From: Medicago truncatula
Taxonomy: Eukaryota > Streptophyta > Magnoliopsida > Fabales > Fabaceae
Direction: 5' to 3'
DNA: 64,000 nucleotides
Assembly: GCF_003473485.1 (NCBI RefSeq)
Contig: NC_053044.1
Location: 49,950,091 to 50,014,090, forward strand
Part shown: piece by piece, positions 47,764-59,161 of the stretch
How positions within the stretch are numbered: the first letter of the stretch is position 1
Layout: each line of letters opens with the position of its first letter
The notes under the pieces: generated by a model
Databases searched by the model: none
What the model saw: only the letters and a program-made list of their open reading frames with translations
What the model was told of the DNA's origin: nothing
Translations under genes and position numbers: made by a program

Positions 47764-50495
47764 TGATATTAATTTCCATTCTAGATTCTAGAATCATTTG
47801 GATTAGCCCTAGATTAATAGGAAGGATTGCTTTATTAATAAGAATGCATTTTTTTATGAAGATAGTTTACTATTTTTATATGACTTAAGTTATTTGGACA
47901 ACTGCAAACACTTTGGTTGATGTCATTTGTTTCAAATTCCCTTTAATTTCATTTGCTTCATTTGTTTCACAGTTATTTTTTGAATCCCCACTCAAAACCA
48001 TTATATTGTGGATCAATACTAGCTAATTGCATGTTGCATCTCAAACTCTATGATATTGTTCACAACACCTCTATAAAAAAAATGTTAACAAGTCTCTTGT
48101 TTGGTTTCTCATTCTAAGCCGCTTTCATTCACAGGTTTCACCAACCCAATTATTACTTTGAACTTTGTAACGTTCTTTTGCTACATCAAGCCAAAGCAAT
48201 TAATAGAAGAATTAGTAAGTCACTCACTTAGTAGCATACCCGTAGTTTAATGTAGATCAACATAGAACAGGGAAAAACCAACCAAACTTCAGTGCATTAT
48301 CAGTCCTGCATATTGGAAACAATTATAAGCAACAATCCATCATGTTGCATTAAATTGACACCTCTAATCATGCACGATCAATTTACGAGGGAATAATCCA
48401 TAATGTATCCTTACCTCGTAGCACGATAGAGGGGACTGCACCAAACATGAAAAGGTAACACCAAGCAACACACAACATAAAACGAGAGAGTTGGCAATAA
48501 CATGAAAGTAATAGATTAAAAACTAATCAGACTATGATTCCTTCAAATACATCAAAATAGGAAGAAAAAATAATTACTTGGATTACCTTTTAGGGATGCT
48601 TCCTTCCTTTCAATGTAATATAATCTTTATAAGTTTTCAAAGTCTTTTGAATTTCAGGTTCTAAGTGCATATACTTCTCTTTTGTGAAATTAAACAAAAA
48701 TTGAAATGACTTTGAGAGGTTTATCTTCCTAATTCTTGATTTTATAAATAGATAGTAATGAAAGTTTGAATGAATAGGAAAAAGAAAACCTTGCATTAGC
48801 CACAACTCAAGTATTAGTTAAAATCATTTGTCCTCTTTGCCATTTTACTTCCCATGCATTAGCCACCATCACCAATAGCAATCAAATCAAGTGTCCATGC
48901 ATGGAGTTTGAAATCAAATATTAATGATTACAAACAATAAATTAGTTACGCAAAGCCACCATTGAGTAAGACATTGACAGAATTTGCAAATTCATATTGA
49001 ACTAATATGAGAGACGTCACACTCTTACCCAAAACCTTGTCAGGGGGACCGCCCACCACCAGCGGGTAAGACATTGACAGAATTTGCAAATTCATATCGA
49101 ACTAATCTGAGAGCTTAGAAACATCACACTCTTACACAAAACCTTAAGGCAATGGGTTTATGGATTCTCTAACTTATAAAGTGTTCAACCTCCACATTTC
49201 AATCCAATGTAGGACATATAACTCACACTTACACACAACATTAACAATTGTTATGTAAGCATTTTCTCCTTCGTTAGGATTCAAACTCTAAACTTCTAAC
49301 TCATCAACTCCTTTAAGCGCCCAACTCTCTTTAACAGTTTCGACTTCTATCTCTGGCGACTACCTATATGTCAAAGCCTGGATAACATAAGTAAATTATG
49401 TTTAAGACTTCTATATGCGGTCACTGCTTGTCGGTAAACAAAATATTGGATAAAGGAGTAAAATATTTTTCGCTGCAATCAACGGTCATTGCCTGTAACT
49501 AAAAATATATTATTTTGAGGAATGATAAATGAACAAACATAGTTTTTTTTTTTTTTTTTTTGAAATAAGTGGACAACCATAGGTTGTCAATCACCATATC
49601 TTAATATATGGTTTAAGAGTATTAGTTGAATTTTTTTGATCATTTTGGAATCCATGTCAGCCTAGAATTTCTTTATGGAGGAGCTACAATGTGGGAAAGT
49701 TTGTTGATTTTTTATTGTATATGTAAACATTGCTGTATTATTTTTTATTAAATTTCATTTACCTAGTTTTTATCTACAGACGAGCCGTAGCTAGAAGTCG
49801 ATAAATATTATTGGAGATATTCTCGTCCTTTATATCTACATACATCTAACCTCTAGTGATGGATTATTTAGAAGAAGTCAAACTAATCATTTGAAATTGA
49901 CACAAAAGAGTATCGAACTTGAGAGGAACCAAGGTCATAAATTAATACCATCGGATCAACCTAAATGAATTGTGATGGATTTTGTCAATTAATGTCCTTT
50001 GATTTTTTGTGAACAAAGATTAAATAGACAAAGCAAAGTCGTGTCTGCCATCTGCGACATTGCTTTTGAAAAATAAGAATTAGTTGATGGTGTACTAATT
50101 TGCTAAAAAGAAAATCGAATGATCGATATGCCCACCTTCAAAGAGAGAGTGGAGATATATGGCGAGAACAAAATAAATGATTGAGAGAAGAAGATCAATG
50201 TCAGAAAAGGAGAGAACGATGGAGCATGGCATGTTCATGCAGATGATAAATGAAAAAAAAAAAAAAAAAAAAAATCAAATTAAGTGATTATAAATTAAGA
50301 GAATCCTAACTTCCAGCTGTTCATAACAACTGCCACAATTTTTACTTAAACTAACGAGGACGAATTTCAATCAACTTAATTACTCCATTATAATAATTAT
50401 TATTATTTCATAAATGACACTAATTTAATCATTAAAATCAATCAAACTAATCATTTCATTAAGCACTTTGTATTGTTCAAATGTGAATATTAAAT
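47764..50495. other. Intergenic DNA between serpin locus 7 and the 50496 MITE
   Basis: No gene supported. It holds the direct repeat at 48966-49145. The text at 49145-49255 (CCTTAAGGCAATGGGTTTAT, CTAACTTATAAAGTGTTCAA, CCAATGTAGGACA) is a type of dispersed legume repeat, to my recollection. A poly-A run lies at about 50249-50271. Confidence 0.4.
48966..49145 (+). repeat. Direct repeat of about 80 bp at a 100-bp period
   Basis: GTAAGACATTGACAGAATTT and the following GCAAATTCATAT, GAACTAAT, ACACTCTTAC and CAAAACCTT occur from 48966 and again from 49066. The copies differ by a few bases and one small insertion. A GC-rich linker (about 49038-49065) separates them. Confidence 0.85.
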
Positions 50496-50670
50496 GGGAA
50501 ATGTTAACGAGTGTTCCCGGACACTCTTTAAGGGTCTTATATAGTAATTTTTTATGAAAAATTATGTATTCAATGCATTGGAAATTGAATTATTTGACTT
50601 TTTTAAAATAAAAAAAAAAATAATTTGGTATACTTAAAGAGTGTCTCAGAGGCACCCGTTAACAAGACTC
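50496..50670. mobile_element. Mutator-type MITE, 175 bp
   Basis: Inverted ends share TGTTAACGRGTG and ACACTCTTTAAG. A perfect 9-bp target-site duplication ATATTAAAT flanks it (50487-50495 and 50671-50679). No coding capacity. Confidence 0.85.
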
Positions 50671-50679
50671 ATATTAAAT

Positions 50680-51352
50680 TGATACGGGTGGAGTATAAAT
50701 TTTGATGTGGTGTTAATCAATGTTTTGTTTAGTGTTAATCAATTACCTCTGCAAATTTCCACCTTATAATTTGAAGATTCTTTAACTTTTGACCTTCAAA
50801 CAGCTGACTATGCAAAATTTGAAGATTATGTGGTGGTGCACTGATTTGGATCTCACCGTATAAAATTACTTACATGGTGTGCTGATTTGGCTTTTCATAT
50901 GTGGCATTATTTTTTAAAACAGAAAAATAAAAGACTAAAAAACTAAAAACTTCCCCTCTCTCTCTTTTCTCTTCTCTAATCTCTTTGTTCCCTTATCTTC
51001 TCTCTTCTTTTTTCAAACCCATAAATCTCTTCTTTTTCCAAACCCACACAAATATATATATATATATATATATAAAAGATAAATCCATAAAATATTTGTT
51101 GTTGTTAGATTCTTCTTATACTCTTTATCTCATTACCCTCATGGAGCTTCTTATATGTAATAAACATTTAAGAGAATAAACTGTTAACAAAAAACTAAAA
51201 ATAGAAATATGGACTAATATAAATTTTGTAAAACAAAATATATTTTATAAAGTCTGAGCATTAGCTTGGATTTTATTTTATCATACGTGTCAATCTATTT
51301 ATTATTTTGCAATCCATGAAGACTATAGTTTTCATAACCACCCCCAATATGA
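50680..51352. other. Intergenic DNA downstream of serpin locus 8
   Basis: AT-rich with a CT-rich stretch at about 50952-51040 and a (TA)n microsatellite at about 51052-51074. No gene seen. Confidence 0.45.
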
Positions 51353-53241
51353 TCACCCAACAAAAGGATTGAGCACTTGTCCAATAAAGAGTATAGTTCC
51401 AGAAGAATCTTCTTTGATCATAAACATGAAAGGATGGTCAGCTACAAAGTTTATTGGAGGTGGAATGAAACCCCCCGCCCTTGCTTCAAAAGGACATATG
51501 CAGCAGCTTCATTACCTTCTTCTTTTACTTCAATGAAAGACTTGTGAAATATTTTAGAAACATAAAGGTATTTATCAATAGGAGAGTTCACCATTTTTGT
51601 CAAACCACCAGGATAGAAAGGTAGATCAACTCCTAGTTCCTTGAGCACATTTGAAGTTTCAAGCTCAAATAATATTTTGAATCTTGGAATCCTGAAGTAT
51701 TTTACTTCCACTTTTTCATTAGGAAGCTTGTGTTCCAAGAACTTTCTCGATCAAAAGATGAGAGTCCATCTTTTGTATTTGGAAGAAAAAAGTACATAGA
51801 GAATTGTCGTTTATCTTTTCCTTATTTATAAGGAAGATAAAGAACTTTGAAACCATCAAAAACACTGATAAACTGATCATTCCTGCTGGTTATGAAGGGA
51901 ACCTTGACCGAGCTGCCATTGAGAAGGTGAAAATCATATCCTTCCATGTCCATAGTATTAAACTTCTCATCCCATGCTCCTTTGAAGTATAATGCATTTG
52001 CAAAGATGAGACAAGTTGAGCCATCTATCGACCCGGCTGGAAGAATTGTTTTAATAAGACCATTTGTCTCTTTTTCAGCCCATAAATTCACTTCTTTGGC
52101 CACTTCACTTGCCTTTAAAAATATCAAATATAAGTGCAAAAAATATTGATTTAATGAGCATTTCCATAGAATAGTTTAACTTTCCGCTCATCAATTTGTT
52201 GAATACAATACATATCAAATATTCTTATCATTATACCCGACAACAGAGAAGGTAAGCATATAGTTGCAAGACATTCTTTCAGGAAAAAAAAATATAGTTG
52301 CAACATACCATCTATTTTGGCAAAACATCAATTGACTACATAGAAGTTGTAAGCATTTTTGTTGTATGTTAAAGAATCGAGTGTTACTATCTATTTAATT
52401 AGTACTAGAGAGTTTGAAGAACCAAAGGTTCTGTGCAGTAGGAAATTGCAATACAAACTCCTCCTCTTTTTTGCTTGATAACACATCAAATAAGAAAACA
52501 CTAACAGGTCTTGTCTAATTCACTTGATGAACACACATTTGTGTACATCTTATTTTACTTTAAAGGAACGTCTAATATGTATCTGACCCAAAGGTGAATC
52601 TTAGATGGACCCTTATTTTAAATATTTTCTAAGCAGAGTAAGGTTTTATGATAAAAAAAAAGTTGGAAATAAACACAAAGCATCTCATATGTCCAAAGAA
52701 TTTTTCTTAACGGTTATTTACACATAACAATAAAATCAATCATTTTTTGACATCAAGGACATTGTTAATAAATTATTTACTCAATTAAAAAAATTATTAT
52801 TTTATTGGAAATAGACCAGGATTGGTTTATGGGAAAAGTAATGCATACCTTAGTTTTGAAATCAACTGAAGCCAAAGTGGCCTTATAATCAGTAGCCATA
52901 GTTTTTTCAAAGGAAGGTTGAAGAGAAAGGGTTTGTTCAATCCACGCACCATTGACGAAAGAGAGGCAAGGCCTGCCAAGGGGAGCAGCATCAGAGAACA
53001 CAGAAGAAACAAGTTGAGAGGCTAAGGAATTAAGATGATCCGTGGATTTGGATCGGAGGAAAGACAGAAGTTGTTGTTTTGTAGGACCGTCGGAGCCAGC
53101 AGCTATGATGTTGAGCACAACTTGAAGGGACAAGGGAGAAAATATGATGTTCTTGTCCTAAAATTCTTGTTTGGAGAACAAATATTTTGTGATTTTGAGG
53201 GAAACATCCGTTTGATAGTTGATTGATTCATGAAGATCCAT
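51353..53241 (-). pseudogene. Serpin locus 8: both exons present, several lesions
   Basis: Minus strand. Exon 1 53241-52849: MDLHESINYQTDVSLKITKY, then LFSKQEF followed by an in-frame stop, then DKNIIFSPLSLQVVLNIIAA to VDFKTK, donor GTATGC. Exon 2 52112-51353: ASEVAKEVNLWAEKETNGLI, then a stop in place of the Q of YKQG, a deletion of about 15 codons in the LIEKVASE region with frameshift, then EHKLPNEKVEVKYFRIPRFK onward. In the RCL a run of six G (about 51473-51478) shifts the frame, after which [19 protein letters not shown] reads in another frame to the stop at 51353. Hinge EEGNEAAAY has Asn where Thr (P14) is expected. Clear pseudogene. Confidence 0.88.
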
Positions 53242-53379
53242 TCTTGTTGTTAAAGGATGTTAAGTGGTTAACAACGCCCTTGAATCCTTAAGATAAACTT
53301 AAACGCAGTAATCTTATAGACTAAAAAAGATTGGCAGATAGATATATTTAGAGATTGTTTTGGATAATTTATTTCTACT

Positions 53380-53463
53380 TTTTTTGGTGGTGGTCGGGAT
53401 TTGAACCCCGAACCAACATGTAAAGTATATGCAAGTCCATACCAACTAAGCTAAGCTTACAGA
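53380..53463 (-). mobile_element. tRNA-derived SINE of Au type
   Basis: On the minus strand AGCTTAGCTTAGTTGGTATG (box A region) is followed by TTGGTTCGGGGTTCAAATCC (box B region), then CCGACCACCA and a short T/A-rich end. This matches the layout of the widespread plant Au SINE family. No target-site duplication was confirmed. Confidence 0.6.
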
Positions 53464-53551
53464 GACGATTTTTTTCTTCTTTAATGTACTATGTCAGATT
53501 ATAATCTATGAATTAAACTATATAAAAGAAAATACTATCTTATTAGTTTTA

Positions 53552-53811
53552 GGGTTGTTAATGGTGCTTTACCCCTGTAATATAGGTCATTTTTTATTTT
53601 TCCCTTGTAAATTTTTTTTTTTTATTTACCCCTGTAAATTTTTTTTTTTATTACCCCCCTTATAGGTCATAAAAAAACGACTTTATTTTTTTTTTTGCAG
53701 AATTTTTCGTTTTTTTATGACCTATTAGGGGGTAAATAAAAAAAAATATATTTTACAAGGGGGAAAACAAAAAATAACCTATATTACAGGGGGGTAAAGC
53801 ACCATTAACGC
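53552..53811. mobile_element. Mutator-type MITE forming a near-complete hairpin, 260 bp
   Basis: Long inverted repeats (about 115 bp each arm) beginning GTTAATGGTGCTTTACCCCT and containing TAATATAGGT, with only about 30 bp of centre. A 9-bp target-site duplication TTAGTTTTA flanks it (53543-53551 and 53812-53820). A transcript would fold into one long stem. Confidence 0.85.
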
Positions 53812-54428
53812 TTAGTTTTATTAATTGAGTCCGTGACATTTTATTTTTTACTTGATAAAGCAAGTCAATGACATTAAATTCATCATTTTCTTCCTATACC
53901 TCAAAATACAAAATCATTTTCTTCCTAAATTAATTTCCATTTACTTTTTATTAGATGGAATTGATTTTGGTTAAAAGTACTTCCGACTTAAAAGTAATTT
54001 TTGTTTGAATACATTCATATAAAAGTGAGTTGAGCTATAAATTTTCTTCCTAAATTAATTTCCATTTATTTTTTGCTTGATAGAATTCCTTCCTAAATTG
54101 ATTTTGGTTAGATCAATACTGCTTGATCTAGTTGCCCTTCAATTTTGTGATGTCACCCTTCCTTAACTTCTCTTTTGATAAGGTAATAAATAATAAAGAG
54201 ATATGGTCACGTACATTATACTACTATATTTCATTGATAACAAACATAGTCATAGAGCACTATGCATTCTCATATGGTATGGCTGACACTGTTTGCAATA
54301 AACATATTGCTCAACACAGGTGTGACCGATGTGGTCCTTTATGTTTGGATTAGATTATATATCATCGTTTTTATTATGTTGTTTAAGTTGGAATGACCTT
54401 AATTTGAAGAAATGGAGAGGACCACAAA

Positions 54429-55108
54429 GGGGTGTTCATGGGTTGGGTCAATCCAGAAAACTCGGTCAAATCCACCTAAAAAATCCAAAAAAATGAGTTG
54501 GATTGGGTAATTGGATGGATATGGTTTCTAAAAATGGAAAACCCATAAAAATAAATGAGTTTCGGGTAAAATCAGACCCAAATCCAAAAAATCAATTTAC
54601 CCAATAATGTTAATATTTTTCTTTATTTTCATAGGATAGAAGAAAGATATATTTTCAAAACATACACATTGTACCCAATATATTGAAAATCAAAACATAT
54701 TATAGTTACAAATTAAGATGTTACATTTTTTTGTTATTTTGATACTAATGCAATTTTATGTCATGCAACTTTAGTTTGTTGCAAGTATTTTATGATGGAG
54801 TTTTTTATTTGATATTATATGATACATAAAATTAAGTAAAAATAAGTTAACATTTTTTTTAAGAAAATTAAAAAGTAGAGTAATATTTTAAAAAAATTAT
54901 GAGGAATTGTCATTTAGTCATTTAATATTTAAAAAATAGAAAAAATAAGTTGGGTATCCCATTACCCAATCCAACCCAACCCAAAAATTAGTTGGTTTGT
55001 CCAAACCCACCCAATGGTATAATGGATGGTTATTTTACCTTACCCAAACCAGAGTACCTTATTTGATTTGGTTTTGGGTTTGACCAAACCCACCCACGTA
55101 CACCCCGT
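54429..55108. mobile_element. hAT-type non-autonomous element, 680 bp
   Basis: Ends GGGGTGTTCATGGGTTGGGT and (reverse complement of the right) ACGGGGTGTACGTGGGTGGG; subterminal runs of GGGTT/AACCC words on both sides; 8-bp target-site duplication ACCACAAA at 54421-54428 and 55109-55116. No coding frame. Confidence 0.8.
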
Positions 55109-55254
55109 ACCACAAACCATTCCATTTTAAGAGATGGGGCACATTTTTTGGAAAAGTGAATCACCAAACCGTTTCCATCCACAATGTGACTTAAAATTAT
55201 GTTTAATGTACTTCTGACTTAAAAGTACTTCTATAGAATTGATTTTACAGAATC

Positions 55255-55828
55255 AATTGCCCGTTTGTTTTAGATTGAATTTTCCTTTGTATTTTTAAAA
55301 ATGGATTTTTTTAAAAATTTATTCAAAAATAGTAAAAGTTTTTTCAAACTCATTTGATATAAGTTAAAAAAGAGATTTTAACATTCATTAACTTAAATAT
55401 TCATTATTCGAGATTTTATATAGTAAAAATCACATATTTTTTCAAAATGACATCTTTCAAAAATGATTTTTATGAAAAGCTATTTGAAATAGCTTTTTTT
55501 TTAGAGATTTTTTCAAAATTTTAGTATCCAAAAATTTTTTTTAACCAAATGATGAAATACTTAGAATGACATTTTAAGATAAACTATTCAAACATTTGAA
55601 GCTTTACTTGAAAATTTCTTTGTTAAAAATTTTATAACAAAAACACATTACACTACCAAAATCTATTTAAAAAAAAAAAAAAAAAAAACTATAGCCTAGT
55701 GATATTGGCTTGGGACATGGGAGTATATGTTCATTCTCAAGGTCTCAGATTCGATTCTCTCTAGTGCCAATTTGGGTGGGTTAGTTTAGTTTCTTCAAAA
55801 AAAAAAAAAAACTATAACAAACGGACCC
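55255..55828. mobile_element. Probable MITE with GTCCGTTTGTT-type ends, host of a nested SINE
   Basis: Left end GCCCGTTTGTTTTAGATTG and right end, in reverse complement, GGGTCCGTTTGTTATAG. The interior is AT-rich with AAAAATG/CATTTTT words. The SINE at 55694-55803 is inserted near its right end. No target-site duplication was fixed. Confidence 0.5.
55694..55803 (+). mobile_element. tRNA-derived SINE, copy 2
   Basis: GCCTAGTGATATTGGCTTGG (box A region), GTCTCAGATTCGATTCTC (box B region), then GTGCCAATTTGGGTGGGTTA and an A-tail, matching the copy at 21380-21509. An A-run plus ACTATA flanks both sides (left to 55693, right to about 55815) as target-site duplication. The 5' end is about a dozen bases shorter than copy 1. 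Confidence 0.82.
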
Positions 55829-56534
55829 TCTATAAAATTTCCATTTATTTTTTTATGTGAATGTTTAATGTGATTTTTGTCAATGCATTAAATTTATCAT
55901 TTTCTTCATATACCTCAAAAACGAGGTAATTTTTTTACACACCAAACAAATCATGTCAAATAAAAAAATTTGTTAAATCTAACAAAACACAAAAAGAAAC
56001 AACGAAACAAATAACTCCCGTCCTCCAAATAACCACACAGATTATGTCACCTTGTAGTAACCGTTCGATGATATCATTTTAAACGTCAATTGCATTTTCG
56101 ACATACAAGACTCCTTCAGCAATACTAGGAGCCAAAGAATTGGTTATCCACGAATGGACCAAATTGTTACAATGATCCCAAACCAAGAAATTGACATCAT
56201 GTTCTTTGGGAATTTTGATGGGTTAAATCACACATCTTTCTTTGGGGATTGTGACCATTAATTTATATTCTTGACAGTTTACACTAAATCCAGTAGTTGC
56301 AAATTGCAAAGATAATATGATTCAATATTAGAGTTAACTTTCACTAGTAGTATAGTGTCAAGGATGAAGAATCAAAACATGAGGCAGCAACCATTCAAAA
56401 TCAAAATTCAAAACTATAATCAATAATCTTAAATCTTATCATCATATATTAGTCTCAAAAGCAGAAAAGCAAATACGACAAACTCAATCCATTTGATCCA
56501 CACATCCATTTGATGTTTGTATGGGTAATTAATA
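55829..56534. other. Intergenic DNA downstream of serpin locus 9
   Basis: AT-rich, no supported gene. Segments from about 56280 onward (CAGTAGTTGCAAATTGCAAA, TTAGAGTTAACTTTCACTAG) read on the minus strand resemble the 3' flank of serpin loci 5 and 6 (about 38430-38490 and 42340-42415), so the 3' flank was duplicated with the gene. Confidence 0.5.
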
Positions 56535-57783
56535 TCACTTCAGAAGAGGATTGAGAACTTGGCCAACAAAGAGTATTGTACCAGACAAATCTTCTCTAAT
56601 AAAAAACAAGAAAGGGTGGTCAGCTACAAAGTCTATCGGGGTTGGAATAGAAGTAAACTGACTACATCCCGCTATCCCAGTAACAGTGACTGCGGCAGCT
56701 TCTGTGCCCACTTCATTTACTTTAATGATAGACTTTTGAGTTATATTGGAAATCCATAATGGAGAGTCTACTATTTTTGTTAAACCTCCATTAGAGAAAG
56801 GTAAAATCACTCCCAACTCCTTCAGCATATTAGAAAGTTCAAACCCAAAAGAAATTTCGAAACTTGGAATCCTAAAGTCACCCACATCAACTATACTATC
56901 AGGAAGTATGTGTTCCAGGGTCTCATATTCCGAAGCCACTTTCTCAATCAAAGCTGACAACCCATCTTTTGCATCGGGAAGTAAAAAGTACATAGAGAAA
57001 TGACGGTCATCTATAGTACCATGCTCATAAGGAAGACGAAGGACCTTAAAACCATCAAAAACACTGATAAACTGACTCTCCCTGCTGGTCTTGAAGGGAA
57101 CCTTGAATGAGCTACCATCAAGAAGGTGAAAATCATAGTCTTTTGTTTCTGAAGCGTCAAACGGTTGATGCCATGCACCTTTAAAATATAGTGCATTAGC
57201 AAAAATGAGTCTGGTTAAACTATCAATTGACCCGCACGAAAGAACATCAGTAATAAGTCCGTTTGTCTTTTCTGTAGCCCATAAATTCACTTTTTTGACA
57301 GCTTCATCAGGCTTTAGACAACATCAAATATAAAATTAATACTGCAAAAGCAAAAATAAAAGATTTTATAGTTCTAGAGAAGAAATAAAAATAAAACAAC
57401 TTACCTTGTTAATGAAATCATGTGATTGGAGAGTGGCCTTATAATTAATAGCAATAGTTTCTTTGAAGGAAGGGTAAAGAGAAAGCGTTTTTTCAACCCA
57501 AATAGCGTATGCAGAAGACAAGGAAAGACCACGCGTCTTTAAGCACATGGGAAACGAGGTGAGAGGACAAGGAGTTAAGATGGTGGATGGATTCTGATCC
57601 GAGGAAGGAGAGAAGCTGACGTTGAGTGGGACCCTCGGAACCAGCAGTGACCATACTGAGCGTAGTTTGGAGTGACAAGGGCGAAAACACTACGTTCCGT
57701 TCTTTGAATTCTGGATTGGATAACAGATCGATGTTCATAGAACTCTTGGTTAGGTTTGCGATTGATTTGCTAAGGATATTCAT
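56535..57783 (-). pseudogene. Serpin locus 9: almost intact, one 11-bp deletion in exon 1
   Basis: Minus strand. Exon 1 57783-57405 (ATG before NILSKSIANLTKSSMNIDLL; donor GTAAGT) and exon 2 57311-56535, phase 0 as in the other loci. Exon 2 is open throughout: PDEAVKKVNLWATEKTNGLI, LIFANALYFKGAW, hinge EVGTEAAAVT, RCL VTGIAGCSQFTSIPTP, tail [18 protein letters not shown], end LNPLLK. Exon 1 matches locus 4 until HVLKDA; there 11 nt (the APFGG region) are missing, the exon being 379 nt where 390 would be in frame, and the downstream YAIWVEKTLSLYPSF block is out of frame. Predicted P2-P1' is G-C-S, close to the G-C-A of locus 4, its nearest relative here. I call it a very young pseudogene; a sequencing error is less likely. 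Confidence 0.82.
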
Positions 57784-58897
57784 TATTCTTCTGATTGAAT
57801 CGCTCTTGAGAAGGCAACAGAGAGAGTCTAGGGTTAATATATTGTTATCTATTCCCATTGCATTTTTTTTATTTTATATTTATATTATGTCTTGCTAATC
57901 AAGTCAATGCAAGGTCCCTCTAAAAAAAAAAGACAATGCAAGATCAAGCGTGAAAAAATAAGGTTATTACCTTTTCCACCTTGTCAATTTCTCACGCACC
58001 ATATTTTATTTATGAAAATGTTTGTGATCAATTTTGGGATTTTAGAATATGAATTGAGTTTTTCCTTTGAAATCCAATTCGGATTATATAATCCGAAAAC
58101 CTAAAAAAAAATAGGGCTTGTTTCTTACTTTTTTGGATTATAGAATCTGAACACCCCCTTAAACACATTTTTCTCAAGGAAAAAACAGTTCAGATATAAT
58201 CTGAATTGTATAAGCACAAATTTTGAGTATGTTTATAACATAGATAACCATTTTAAGGACCATATTAATCTTCATAACTCTCATCCTTCTGTTTTAGGTC
58301 ATTTTAAATACTCACCAAAATTATATGGGACACACGTGAATTTTAATCAATCAAAGAGAGTGTGTTAAAAAGTGTGTGTTCCTAGCATTCCTTTTTTTTA
58401 TTACATGAGAGAAGAAAAAAATAGAAAAAGAAAAACTACATCCTAATAAAGGACACTTCCATAGAATCGGCTAGTAAGGCTAAAGATAGACACGGTAATG
58501 GTTGATGTACCATCACAAGAATTATTTTGAAGAAGCAATTGTTCCAGGAATTATTTCATCAAATAATTAAAATTAACGGTGGTGGATTGACAGTCTAAAA
58601 CAACTTTGCAGACAAAACCAATCGAATCATTAAACTCTTTTTTTAATTTATATTTGCACATATTTGTCTGAATTATTATTATTTGTATTCACAAATTTTT
58701 ATGTACCAAATTTCTAGTGATCTTTTATTTTGTACTTATACAATGATTTGAAATTTAAAATTAAAAACTTCCATATACATATAAATAATGTTACATTTAG
58801 GTTGTGATGAATGTGGTGAGAGTTAAAAGTTGAGAAAGATTGTGGTGTGTGGATCCTTGTGAGAAGGAATATGGAGCAATCAAAACATTTGTTTTAT
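57784..58897. other. Intergenic DNA; truncated MITE copy near 58310-58392
   Basis: No gene supported. The text GAGAGTGTGTTAAAAAGTGT then GTGTTCCTAGCATTCC at about 58355-58392 is one end of the same MITE family as 62747-62908; the opposite end is missing. Confidence 0.45.
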
Positions 58898-58898
58898 A

Positions 58899-59143
58899 TT
58901 AAGGGTACGTTTGGATTGAGGGTTTAGGAGGGGAGAGTTTAATTTTCTTTTTTAAATTACAGACTATATAATATGTTTTTCCAAAATAAATTGAGTGTGA
59001 TTGAAGTATTATATATGACCGTTTGTCATGTTAATATCTTAACTTTTTAAAAAATATGTCATAGTGTCCGTAATTGAAAAATGAAAAGTAAACCTCCCCT
59101 CCATTCCTCTCCTAAACTCTTCTTCATCCAAACGCATCCTTAA
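58899..59143. mobile_element. MITE, about 245 bp, TTAAGG...CCTTAA ends
   Basis: Inverted ends TTAAGGGTACGTTTGGATTG and (reverse complement of right) TTAAGGATGCGTTTGGATGA; subterminal AGAGTTTAGGAG-type words on both sides. TTAA borders both ends, but it is palindromic, so the target site cannot be told from the element end. Superfamily not assigned. Confidence 0.65.
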
Positions 59144-59161
59144 AAAATAGATATATAGATA

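Noticed and set aside
53380-53463. Genuine tRNA gene on the minus strand
   Set aside because: The internal promoter boxes fit, but the arms do not pair as a tRNA; fits an Au-type SINE better.
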